Of a stretch of DNA of 15,366 nucleotides, positions 6,956 through 13,722 are shown piece after piece. The first letter of the stretch is position 1. Each line of letters opens with the position of its first letter. The DNA is taken from the NCBI GenBank assembly GCA_019683665.1, contig JADGIB010000056.1, forward strand, positions 1 to 15,366, read 5' to 3'. The position numbers were made by a program, and so were the translations under genes. The notes under the pieces are model-generated. The model saw nothing but the letters and a program-made list of their open reading frames with translations, did not search any database and was not told the DNA's origin. This DNA is from Solirubrobacteraceae bacterium. Lineage in GTDB: Bacteria > Actinomycetota > Thermoleophilia > Solirubrobacterales > Solirubrobacteraceae.

Positions 6956-8634
6956 GACGTCACGTCCACGCCGTAGACGTCGCGGGCGGCCTCGGGGCTG
7001 ACGAAGCCGTCGGCGACGTCGCGGCGCACGAGCTCGGGGTCGCGCTCCCGCGGGTCGCCGTAGCCGCCGCCCCCGCCGGTCATCGTCCGCAGCAGGTCGC
7101 CGCGGCGCAGGACGACGCGGCTGCACTTGAGGTGGTGGCGCTCGTCGGGGCGGCCGGGGTTGACGACGACGTCCGGCGGCGTCGCGTCGTGGCCGCCGCG
7201 CAGGCCCCAGGCCGGCGTGTCGGAGCGCTCGAACCAGAGCGACAGCTCGGCCGATTCGGCCTCGAGCAGGTAGTCGCGGACGACGCCGGTGCCGCCGCGC
7301 CACTTGCCGGGGCCGCCCGAGTCGGTGCGGAACCCGTAGCGCAGCATCCGCACCGGGTACTTCGTCTCGAGCACCTCGATCGCCATGTCCTTCAGCGACC
7401 CGTTGACGTTGTTGATGAGGCCGTCCTGGCCGTCGGAGCCGTTCCAGGCGCCCCAGCCGCCGACGGTCGGCTCGAACAGCAGCCACGGCTGGTCGTTGTT
7501 GCGCGGATCCAGGCCGGTGATCGAGACGACCATCGAGTCGCCGTAGCTGGCGCCGGCGGCCTGGTCGGGCAGGACGTCCGACAGCGCCTTGACGACGAGG
7601 TCGATGAGCAGGCCCAGCGGCGTGAAGTACCACTGGCACGGCGCCGGCGGCGCGGCGGCCAGCAGGGAGCCGGGCCGGACCTTGACGTCCAGCGGCCGGA
7701 AGGCGCCGCCGTCCGGCGGGTTGTCCGGGTTGACGAGCAGCTTGTAGGCGACGCGGCAGGCGGAGACGGCCTGGGCCTCGCCGCAGTTGATCGAGCCGCG
7801 CACCATGTCGTCGGTGCCGGTGAGGTCGATCGTCATCGACTCGCCGCGGACGATGACCTTCACCCGCACGGTGACCGGCCGGTCGGTGACGCCGTCGTTG
7901 TCGACGGTGCCCTCGGCCGTGTACTCGCCGTCGGGGATCGCGGCGACCGCGGCCCGCTCGAACCGCTCGGTCTGGGCGAAGATCTCCTCGCGCGCGGCGT
8001 CGACGGTCTCGCGCCCGAAGCGGCGGATGATCGCCGACAGGCGCTCCTGGCCGGTGCGCACGCAGGCGATCTGGGCGCCGAGGTCGCCGATCGCCGGGTA
8101 GGAGAAGCGGCTGTTGCGGCCGAGCAGGTCGGTGACGTCGGGCCGCTGGACGCCGCCCTCGACGACCTTCAGCGGCGGGATGCGGATGCCGTCCTGCCAG
8201 ATCTCGGTCGAGTCCATCGCCCCGCCCGGGTCCTTGGCGCCGACGTCCAGCCAGTGGGCGCGGCAGGCGCCGAACCCGACGAGCTCGCCCTCGTGGAAGA
8301 TCGGGCCGAACACCGACATGTCGTTCAGGTGCGTGCCCGTGAGGTACGAGTCGTTCATGATCCACACGTCGCCGGGCTGCCACACGTCGCGGCCGTACTG
8401 CTCCTCGGTGAGGCGCGTGCAGATCTCGAGGTTGCCGAGGAAGATCGGCAGGCCGGCGGACTGGCCGAGGATCCGGTGGTCGGCGCTGAGCAGCGCGACC
8501 GAGCAGTCCTTCATCTCGTAGATGACCGGCGTGTACGCCGACCGGATGAGGGTCGCGTTCATCTCGTCCGCGGCGGCGGTGAACGCGCTGCGGATGATCT
8601 CGGTGGTGATCGGGTCGATCTTGGTCGTCGCCAT
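6952..8634 (-). CDS. hyuB: Hydantoinase B / 5-oxoprolinase beta-type subunit
   Basis: Large partner of HyuA in ATP-dependent cyclic-amide hydrolysis; the family covers N-methylhydantoinase, 5-oxoprolinase (C-terminal half), caprolactamase, and acetone and acetophenone carboxylase relatives. The protein is 560 aa, typical length. It opens IDPITTEIIRSAFTAAADEM, then shows the family block NDSYLTGTHLNDMSVFGPIF (94-113), AHWLDVGAKDPGG (126-138), a central ITGLDPRNNDQPW segment and the C-terminal glycine loop GGGGGYGDPRERDPE (about 520-534), in which the final helix-turn (V..GFVSPEAARDVYGV) is also characteristic. ATG 8634 lies 5 bases after the HyuA stop, and AGGTGA, which includes that stop codon, serves as ribosome-binding site. 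Its own stop overlaps the M24 start. Whether it hydrolyses hydantoins, 5-oxoproline, lactams or diketopiperazines cannot be read from the sequence. A carboxylase role is less likely because no extra carboxylase subunits are nearby. Confidence 0.93.
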   Translation of the reverse strand: MATTKIDPITTEIIRSAFTAAADEMNATLIRSAYTPVIYEMKDCSVALLSADHRILGQSAGLPIFLGNLEICTRLTEEQYGRDVWQPGDVWIMNDSYLTGTHLNDMSVFGPIFHEGELVGFGACRAHWLDVGAKDPGGAMDSTEIWQDGIRIPPLKVVEGGVQRPDVTDLLGRNSRFSYPAIGDLGAQIACVRTGQERLSAIIRRFGRETVDAAREEIFAQTERFERAAVAAIPDGEYTAEGTVDNDGVTDRPVTVRVKVIVRGESMTIDLTGTDDMVRGSINCGEAQAVSACRVAYKLLVNPDNPPDGGAFRPLDVKVRPGSLLAAAPPAPCQWYFTPLGLLIDLVVKALSDVLPDQAAGASYGDSMVVSITGLDPRNNDQPWLLFEPTVGGWGAWNGSDGQDGLINNVNGSLKDMAIEVLETKYPVRMLRYGFRTDSGGPGKWRGGTGVVRDYLLEAESAELSLWFERSDTPAWGLRGGHDATPPDVVVNPGRPDERHHLKCSRVVLRRGDLLRTMTGGGGGYGDPRERDPELVRRDVADGFVSPEAARDVYGVDVTS

Positions 8635-8639
8635 GCTGG

Positions 8640-10685
8640 TCACCTGCTGGGGTCGGTCTCGATGACGAGGGCGCCGTGGGCGTCGACGCGCAGGCGCTGC
8701 CCCGGCGGGACGACGGTCGTCGCGGTGGACTCGACGACCACGGCCGGGCCGTCGAGCTCGACGCCGGCGGGCAGGTCGTCGCGGCGGACGATCGCCGCCT
8801 GCTGCGCGACGCCGTCGAAGACGACCTCGCGCCGCTCGATCGGCACGTCGTCGAGGGTGCCGCCGCCCGCCAGGGGCGCCGGCTCGATGCGGCCGAGGTC
8901 GCCCAGGCCCGTGGAGCGGGCGGCGACGAACTCGATCGGCGCGCCCGGGTTGCTGTGGCCGAAGCGGGCCTCGTGGGTCGTGTCGAAGCGCTCCTGCAGG
9001 TCGGCGCGGAAGCGCTCCCCGCGCGGCTCGTCGGCCGAGTGGACCGGGATCGTGAGCGTGTACTCCTGGCCGATGTAGCGCAGGTCGACGAAGTGCTCGA
9101 CCCGGCCGGCCTCGCGCCCGACGCCCTCCTCGGCCAGCGCGGCGAGCGCCTCGGCCTCCTGCTCGGCGAGCAGGTCGGCGAGCGCCGCCCCGTCGAGGTC
9201 GGGGAGCGTCTGCACGAACGAGCGCGCGAAGTCCTTGCGGATCTCGGTCTCGAGCATCCCCCAGGCCGAGAAGGCGCCCGGGAACCGCGGGACGATCGTC
9301 TCCGGGATCTCGAGCTCCCTGGCCAGGAACGCGGCGTGCATCGGGCCGGCGCCGCCGAAGGCGACGAGCGCGAAGTCGCTCGGCGCGATGCCCTTCTCGA
9401 CGGTGAGCGTGCGGATCGCCTGGGCCATCTTCGCGTTGGCGACCGCGCAGATGCCGTCGGCCAGCTCGACCGTGTCGAGGCCGAGGCGCTCGCCGAGGCC
9501 GGCGACGGCGGCGCGGGCGGCGTCGACGTCGAGCGTCATCTGGCCGCCGGCGAACCACGACGGGTCGACGCGGCCGAGGACGACGTTCGCGTCGGTCACG
9601 GTCGGCTCGGTGCCGCCGCGGCCGTAGCAGGCGGGGCCGGGGTCGGCGCCCGCGCTGCGCGGGCCGACGCGCAGGCCGCCGCCCTCCTCGTAGGCGACCG
9701 AGCCGCCGCCGGCGCCGATCGTGTGGATGTTCACGACCGGCATGAGGAGCGGGAAGCCCTCGAGCTCGGCCTCGGTGGACACGTCGGGCTTGCCGTCGAC
9801 GACGAGGCTGACGTCGAAGCTCGTGCCGCCCATGTCGACGCAGATGAGGTTCGGCCGGCCGGTGATGCGGGCGAGGGCGACGCCGCCCATCGTGCCGCCG
9901 ACCGGGCCCGACAGGAGCGTCTGCAGCGTCTGCTCGCTGGCGGTCTCCGCCGAGACGATGCCGCCGTTGGACTGCATGACGTGCATCGGCACCGACATGC
10001 CGCGCTCGCCCATCTCGCCGGTCAGGCGGCCGAGGTAGCGGCGCACGATCGGGGCGACGTAGGCGTCGATGACCGTCGAGGAGGTGCGCTCGTACTCGCG
10101 CCACTCGCGCGCGACGCGGTGCGACAGCGAGACGGCGAGGTCGGGCGCCTCCTGCGCGATGATCTCGGCGGCGCGCAGCTCGTGCGCGGGGTTCAGGTAG
10201 CTGAACAGGAACGCGACGGCGATCCCGCCGAAGCCCTCGTCGCGGGCCCGCCGCGCGGCGGCGCGGACGGCCTCCTCGTCGAGCGGCTGGATCTCGTCGC
10301 CGCTCCAGTTCAGGCGGCCGGGGATCTCGACGATGTCGCGCCGGGGCACGAGCGGCTCCGGCTTGCGGTAGTGGATGTCGTAGAGCCGCGTCCGGTTGCC
10401 GCGGGCGATGTGGTAGACGTCGCCGGCGCCCTCGGTCGCCAGCAGCAGGACCCGCACGCCCCGGCGCTCGAGGAACGCGTTGAGCCCCTGCGTCGTGCCG
10501 TGGACGGCGAAGCCGACCTGCGACGGGTCGTCGACGACCGTCGCGAGGGCGTTGAAGACGCCCTCGGTCAGGTTCCCCGGCGTCGTGGACGCCTTGCCGG
10601 CGACGTAGGCGCCGGTCTCCTCGTCGTAGGCGACGGCATCGGTGAACGTGCCGCCGATGTCCAGTGCGACGCGATAGCGCGCCAT
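8640..10685 (-). CDS. hyuA: Hydantoinase A / 5-oxoprolinase alpha-type, ATP-binding subunit
   Basis: ATPase/kinase-like subunit that phosphorylates the ring amide before hydrolysis; 681 aa, full length for the family. The ASKHA-type fold is plain: DIGGTFTD (9-16) is the phosphate-1 loop, VHGTTQGLNAFLERRG (61-76) and RTRLYDIHYRKPEPLVPR (about 98-115) are family blocks, MQSNGG (237-242) and LSGPVGG (258-264) follow, DMGGTSFDVSL (284-294) is the second phosphate motif, and GAGGGS (324-329), GPRSAGADPGPACYG (341-355) and TVTDANVVLGR (362-372) complete the hydantoinase A core. ATG 10685 is fixed by GGGGAGGAGG upstream, which overlaps the end of the preceding gene; the gap between the two genes is one base. 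It forms a unit with HyuB. 5-Oxoprolinase would give glutamate directly, while caprolactamase or hydantoinase activity would give linear amino acids; these alternatives are unresolved. Confidence 0.94.
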   Translation of the reverse strand: MARYRVALDIGGTFTDAVAYDEETGAYVAGKASTTPGNLTEGVFNALATVVDDPSQVGFAVHGTTQGLNAFLERRGVRVLLLATEGAGDVYHIARGNRTRLYDIHYRKPEPLVPRRDIVEIPGRLNWSGDEIQPLDEEAVRAAARRARDEGFGGIAVAFLFSYLNPAHELRAAEIIAQEAPDLAVSLSHRVAREWREYERTSSTVIDAYVAPIVRRYLGRLTGEMGERGMSVPMHVMQSNGGIVSAETASEQTLQTLLSGPVGGTMGGVALARITGRPNLICVDMGGTSFDVSLVVDGKPDVSTEAELEGFPLLMPVVNIHTIGAGGGSVAYEEGGGLRVGPRSAGADPGPACYGRGGTEPTVTDANVVLGRVDPSWFAGGQMTLDVDAARAAVAGLGERLGLDTVELADGICAVANAKMAQAIRTLTVEKGIAPSDFALVAFGGAGPMHAAFLARELEIPETIVPRFPGAFSAWGMLETEIRKDFARSFVQTLPDLDGAALADLLAEQEAEALAALAEEGVGREAGRVEHFVDLRYIGQEYTLTIPVHSADEPRGERFRADLQERFDTTHEARFGHSNPGAPIEFVAARSTGLGDLGRIEPAPLAGGGTLDDVPIERREVVFDGVAQQAAIVRRDDLPAGVELDGPAVVVESTATTVVPPGQRLRVDAHGALVIETDPSR

Positions 10686-10686
10686 C

Positions 10687-11058
10687 TCAGACCTCCTCCC
10701 CGGCGGTTTCGCCGGACTGAACGTTCTCAGGCCCGGCCGGAACGAACCCCGGGCCGGCGGCGGCCACCTCCACGCGGTACAGGGCCCCCTCGGGCACGTC
10801 GCCGTCGAGCAGCTCGAGCAGCTCCTCGCGGCCGACGCGGCGCAGCTCGTGGTCGAGCCAGCCCTGGTAGGCCGCCTCGTCGTCCCACAGCGCCGTCACC
10901 AGCGCAGGCCCCTTGCCGTCGAGCGGAACCTGCAGCTCCGTCGCCCGGCACCCCGCCGCCCGGACCGCCGTGGCGAGCACGTCGTAGCGCCGATAGAAGT
11001 CGGCGAGCGCATCGTGATCGTCATGGCGCGGCCGGAGGTACAGAACACTGCGCACCAT
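10687..11058 (-). CDS. Small alpha-beta-barrel (ABM/EthD-like) protein, function unknown
   Basis: First gene of the minus-strand operon, 123 aa. I do not recognise a named family with certainty. The order of predicted elements (strand VRSVLYLRP, helix ALADFYRRYDVLATAVRAAG, strand ATELQVPL, strand GPALVTALW, helix DEAAYQGWLDHELRR, then strand ALYRVEVAA) is that of a dimeric ferredoxin-like alpha-beta barrel as in antibiotic-biosynthesis monooxygenase (ABM) and EthD-like proteins. No signal peptide. The acidic tail (about 103-123) looks disordered. ATG 11058 is preceded by AAGGGA 9-14 bases upstream; a stronger purine tract (AGGAGAGGAAG) lies further up, next to GTG codons that are not in this frame. 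With only one base before HyuA it is surely cotranscribed. Such folds can be oxygenases, isomerases or dehydratases on small ring compounds; which, if any, applies here is unknown. Confidence 0.8.
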   Translation of the reverse strand: MVRSVLYLRPRHDDHDALADFYRRYDVLATAVRAAGCRATELQVPLDGKGPALVTALWDDEAAYQGWLDHELRRVGREELLELLDGDVPEGALYRVEVAAAGPGFVPAGPENVQSGETAGEEV

Positions 11059-11091
11059 CAGAGGGTCCCTTCCACGTCACTTCCTCTCCTG

Positions 11092-11103
11092 GCCAAAGTT
11101 GGC
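11092..11103. promoter_or_regulatory. Candidate operator palindrome GCCAAAGTTGGC at the hydantoinase operon promoter
   Basis: GCCAA-AG-TTGGC is a perfect 5+2+5 inverted repeat in the 108-base region between the divergent operons. Relative to the minus-strand -10 candidate at 11107-11112 it spans the expected transcription start, a classic place for a repressor. One or both adjacent XRE-cupin regulators are the obvious candidates to bind it; this is inference from position. Confidence 0.4.
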
Positions 11104-11106
11104 GGG

Positions 11107-11112
11107 GTTATA
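11107..11112 (-). promoter_or_regulatory. Candidate -10 box (TATAAC) for the minus-strand catabolic operon
   Basis: Reading the minus strand, TGTATAAC stands out as an AT-rich patch in otherwise GC-rich DNA, about 48 bases upstream of ATG 11058. A weak TTTTCG lies 17 bases upstream as possible -35. The predicted start falls near 11100, inside the GCCAAAGTTGGC palindrome, giving a leader of about 40 bases that contains AGGAGAGGAAG. Confidence 0.4.
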
Positions 11113-11151
11113 CAGGAACGGCCCGCGGACGAAAAGGACCGTCGCGGCAGA

Positions 11152-11157
11152 TATGCT
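11152..11157 (+). promoter_or_regulatory. Candidate -10 box (TATGCT) for the first XRE-cupin regulator
   Basis: AGATATGCT ends nine bases before ATG 11167. TATGCT fits TANNNT, and the expected transcription start falls within about three bases of the ATG. With no Shine-Dalgarno visible in the intervening CCGCGCCGG, a leaderless or near-leaderless message is likely. No clear -35 box. Confidence 0.4.
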
Positions 11158-11166
11158 CCGCGCCGG

Positions 11167-11727
11167 ATGGACCGTTCGATCGAGAACGTGGGGCGGCGCC
11201 TGCGCGAGCTGCGCCAGGCGCGCGGCGTGAGCCTCACCGAGCTCGCGCGCGACACGCACTACACCGCCGGGTACCTCTCCCAGGTGGAGAGCGGCGCCAG
11301 CATCCCGTCGATCAGCGCGCTCGCGACGCTCGCCGCCGCGCTCGGCTCCAGCATCACGGCGTTCTTCGGGCCCGAGACGACCGAGAAGGTCCGGGTCGCC
11401 CGCGCGGGCGACCCGGAGAAGCTGCGCATGGCGCCCAACGCGGCCGAGGAGTACGTCGTCTTCAGCCACCGCGGGCCGGACGCCGCGTTCTCGGCGCTGA
11501 TCCACCACCTGTACCCGACCGCGGAGGTCGTCCGCCACCGCCACCCCGGCGAGCGCTTCGCCCTGATGCTGTCGGGATCCGGCCGCCTGACGATGACCGA
11601 CGGGGAGAGCTACGACCTCGAGCCGGGCGACGCCATCCACTACTCGTCGCACCCCGAGCACGAGCTCGTGGTGACGTCGAACGGCCCGGCCGAGATCCTG
11701 TGGTTCGTCAGCCCCCCGGTCGTCTGA
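11167..11727 (+). CDS. XRE-family regulator with C-terminal cupin sensor domain (first of a tandem pair)
   Basis: Transcription factor of the HTH_3 plus cupin_2 architecture (PuuR/SutR-like layout), 186 aa. The HTH occupies about 8-61 (VGRRLRELRQARGVSLTELA, with GYLSQVESG at 35-43 as the recognition-helix region and SIPSISALATLAAALG following). The cupin spans about 108-180, with LYPTAEVVRHRHPGERFALMLSGSG and a second half YDLEPGDAIHYSSHPEHEL. H124, H126, E129 and H162 are potential metal or ligand residues, so this copy looks able to sense a small molecule. It is divergent from the hydantoinase operon and shares one base of its stop with the next gene (TGATG). Family members typically control the adjacent catabolic operon; whether it represses or activates is unknown. 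ATG 11167 is chosen because the reading frame matches the HTH start and a -10 element lies just upstream. Confidence 0.93.
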   Translation: MDRSIENVGRRLRELRQARGVSLTELARDTHYTAGYLSQVESGASIPSISALATLAAALGSSITAFFGPETTEKVRVARAGDPEKLRMAPNAAEEYVVFSHRGPDAAFSALIHHLYPTAEVVRHRHPGERFALMLSGSGRLTMTDGESYDLEPGDAIHYSSHPEHELVVTSNGPAEILWFVSPPVV

Positions 11728-12284
11728 TGGCCGCCGCGCGGGAGGAGGACCAGACGCGAACCCTCGCGGCCCGGGTCGGGGCGCGGCTGCGCAAGCGCCG
11801 CACCGAGACGGGCCGCACGCTGGCCGAGGTCGCGCGCGAGGCCGAGGTCTCCGTCTCCTACCTGTCGGCGGTCGAGCACGGGGCCAACGTGCCGTCGCTG
11901 CCCGTCCTGGCCCGGATCGTCCACGCGCTCGGGGTGCGGATCGCCGACGTCCTGCGCGGCGAGGACGAGATGCGGGTGCAGCGCTCGCGCCTCGACCCCG
12001 ACGCGCGCGGCGCCGCGGTCGTCTCGCACCCGGACCTCCAGCTCGACGTCGCCTTCCTCGTCGCCGAGGCGGGCGACGCCGGCGACTGCCCGCTGCCGCT
12101 CGACGAGGCCGACGTCTTCGTCTTCCTGCGCTCCGGCTGCCTCGAGGTGACCGTCGACGGCGAGTCGTGGGAGCTGCGCAGCGGCGACGCGCTCGACGCG
12201 GCCGCCCCCGAGGCCGTCTCCTGGCGGGCGCTGGAGCCGAGCGTCAGCGTCTGGGCCGCCGGGATCCCGCGCCCCGGACGCTGA
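11727..12284 (+). CDS. Second XRE-family regulator with a degenerate cupin-like domain
   Basis: A 185-aa protein with the same layout as its upstream neighbour but only modestly similar. The HTH lies at about 18-73 (VGARLRKRRTETGRTLAEVA, then SVSYLSAVEHG at 42-52 and VPSLPVLARIVHALGV). The C-terminal part (about 100-180) has the cupin rhythm: VFVFLRSGCLEVTVDGESWELRSGDALDAAAPEAVSWRAL aligns with the core strand-turn pattern, including G-D before the second half. However, the stretch from about 120 to 185 contains no histidine, so the usual metal site is absent. Its ATG shares a base with the first regulator's stop, implying coupled synthesis of the two proteins. It may bind ligand without metal, or act as a non-sensing partner. 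It could control the proline genes that begin 73 bases downstream. The frame is open far upstream, but that is antisense to hyuA and not coding. Confidence 0.9.
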   Translation: MAAAREEDQTRTLAARVGARLRKRRTETGRTLAEVAREAEVSVSYLSAVEHGANVPSLPVLARIVHALGVRIADVLRGEDEMRVQRSRLDPDARGAAVVSHPDLQLDVAFLVAEAGDAGDCPLPLDEADVFVFLRSGCLEVTVDGESWELRSGDALDAAAPEAVSWRALEPSVSVWAAGIPRPGR

Positions 12285-12302
12285 CTCGACGATCGTCGAG
12301 TC
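12283..12302. promoter_or_regulatory. Perfect 20-bp palindrome between the second regulator and PRODH
   Basis: GACTCGACGATCGTCGAGTC reads identically on both strands, and its first two bases (GA) are the end of the second regulator's stop codon. As DNA it is a good-sized dimer site; as RNA it would be an 8-bp stem with a GATC loop but no U-tract, so an operator is a better guess than a terminator. It lies about 55-75 bases upstream of the expected PRODH transcription start, an activator-like position. Confidence 0.5.
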
Positions 12303-12344
12303 GGTCCGCGGCAGCCGTCGCTGGAGCGGCGCCCGGCCCGGTCC

Positions 12345-12350
12345 TACCGT
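12345..12350 (+). promoter_or_regulatory. Candidate -10 box (TACCGT) for proline dehydrogenase, leaderless type
   Basis: CCTACCGT ends seven bases before ATG 12358, so transcription should begin at the A of the start codon. There is no Shine-Dalgarno between. The identical octamer precedes the LOG gene. The -35 position (TGGAGC with a 17-base spacer) is weak. Confidence 0.45.
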
Positions 12351-12357
12351 TGCCGGC

Positions 12358-13722
12358 ATGGCCACGGACGCTCCCGCCCCGCCCGCGCTGGAGCCCGAGA
12401 TCCGGGCGCTCGGACGGTCGCTCGACGCAGCCTTCCCGAGCGCGGCCCGGCGACCGCGCGCCGCCGCCGAGGACCTCATCACGGCCCGGCTCGCGCGCCG
12501 CCCCGAGCTGCGCGCGGCGCTGTTCCGCCTCGTCGACGTCGCCCCCGCCTGCCGCACCCCGGCCGACCTCGGACACCACCTCGCGGGCCTCCTCTCCGAC
12601 GTGCCGCCCGACGACCGCGCCGCCCTCCTGGGCCGGCGCCTCGGCCGCGGCCGCGCGACCGCGCCGCTCACCGGCCGCGTCGCCTCCGTCGGCATCCGCC
12701 AGATGGCGGGCCGCTTCATCCTCGCCGAGCAGCCGCAGGAGGGCGCCGCCGCGCTCGCCGACCTGTGGCGGCGCGGGGTCGCCGCCTCGGTCGACCTCCT
12801 CGGCGAGGCGACCGTCACCCCCGCCGAGGCCGACCGCTACGCGGCGCGCTGCGACGAGGCGCTGACGATCCTCAGCCGCGAGGCCGCGGGCTGGCCCGCC
12901 CAGCCGATCCTCGAGGCCGACTCGGCCGGCCCGCTGCCGCGCGTGAACCTGTCGGTGAAGGTCACCGCGCTGACGCCGATGATCCGCGAGGCCGAGCCCG
13001 AGCTCGGCGTCGCCGACGCCGCCCCGCGCCTGCGCCACCTGCTGCGCCGCGCCCGCGACCTCGGCGCCCACCTCCACGTCGACATCGAGTCGATGGCCTC
13101 GCGCGAGACGATCATGCGCCTCGTCCTCTCGCTGCTGGCCGAGGACGAGTTCCGCGCCGGCCCGTCGGCCGGGATCGTCCTGCAGGCCTACCTGACCGAC
13201 AGCGACGAGGTCGCCGCCGAGGTCCTCGACTGGGCCCGGCGCACCCCGCGCGAGCACCCGCTGACGATCCGCCTCGTCAAGGGCGCCTACTGGGACCACG
13301 AGGTCGTCGAGGCCCGCCAGACCGGCTGGCGCCCGCCGGTCTTCGAGACGAAGGCCGACACCGACCGCAACTTCGAGCGGCTGACCCGCACGCTGCTGGA
13401 CGCGCACCGCGACGGCGCGCCGGTCCGGCTCGCCGTCGCCTCGCACAACCTGCGCTCGATCGCGCACGCGATCGCCTACGCGCGGTCGCTCGGGCTCCCC
13501 GACCGCGACCTCGAGCTGCAGGTCCTGCGCGGCCTCGGCGACGACCTCCACGACGCGCTCGCCGCCCACGGGCTGCGGGTGCGCGCCTACTGCCCGATCG
13601 GCGACCTCGTCGCGGGCATGGCCTACCTCGTGCGGCGGCTGCTGGAGAACACCGCCAACGACTCGTTCCTCGCCACCCGCGCCGGTGGCGCCGACCTCGA
13701 CACCCTCCTCGCTGCCCCATGA
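12358..13722 (+). CDS. Proline dehydrogenase, PutA-type PRODH domain
   Basis: FAD enzyme oxidising L-proline to delta-1-pyrroline-5-carboxylate; 454 aa, longer than short monofunctional PRODHs because it keeps a PutA-like helical N-terminal region (about 30-130). The barrel carries SVDLLGEATVT (144-154), NLSVKVTAL (197-205), HLHVDIESM (238-246), GIVLQAYLTDS (272-282), IRLVKGAYWDHEV (304-316), FETKADTDRNFERL (329-342), ASHNLRSIAHA (361-371), LQVLRGLGDDL (387-397) and the substrate-carboxylate block YLVRRLLENTANDSF (423-437, Arg pair 426-427). All key blocks are present. The start is ATG 12358, directly after a -10 element, so probably leaderless. No DNA-binding ribbon-helix-helix is present. 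Its stop overlaps the P5CDH start (ATGA), giving coupled synthesis of the two halves that are one polypeptide in PutA. Confidence 0.95.
   Translation: MATDAPAPPALEPEIRALGRSLDAAFPSAARRPRAAAEDLITARLARRPELRAALFRLVDVAPACRTPADLGHHLAGLLSDVPPDDRAALLGRRLGRGRATAPLTGRVASVGIRQMAGRFILAEQPQEGAAALADLWRRGVAASVDLLGEATVTPAEADRYAARCDEALTILSREAAGWPAQPILEADSAGPLPRVNLSVKVTALTPMIREAEPELGVADAAPRLRHLLRRARDLGAHLHVDIESMASRETIMRLVLSLLAEDEFRAGPSAGIVLQAYLTDSDEVAAEVLDWARRTPREHPLTIRLVKGAYWDHEVVEARQTGWRPPVFETKADTDRNFERLTRTLLDAHRDGAPVRLAVASHNLRSIAHAIAYARSLGLPDRDLELQVLRGLGDDLHDALAAHGLRVRAYCPIGDLVAGMAYLVRRLLENTANDSFLATRAGGADLDTLLAAP

Noticed and set aside
6952..10685. HyuAB as acetone/acetophenone carboxylase
   Set aside because: Those enzymes need further subunits that are not present here, and the neighbours are amino-acid enzymes; kept only as a remote alternative.
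11073..11080. GTG codons behind a strong purine tract upstream of the small barrel gene, as an alternative start or leader peptide
   Set aside because: Neither GTG is in frame with the gene, and the peptide read from them has no recognisable features; only weak evidence for an upstream ORF.
8676..11726. Plus-strand open frame running into the second regulator as a ~1200-aa protein
   Set aside because: The upstream part is antisense to hyuA and the first regulator and has shadow composition; only the last 185 codons form a real protein, starting at 11727.
12244..13569. Minus-strand open frame of 441 codons antisense to PRODH
   Set aside because: No recognisable motifs, and it is fully covered by PRODH with all its conserved blocks.
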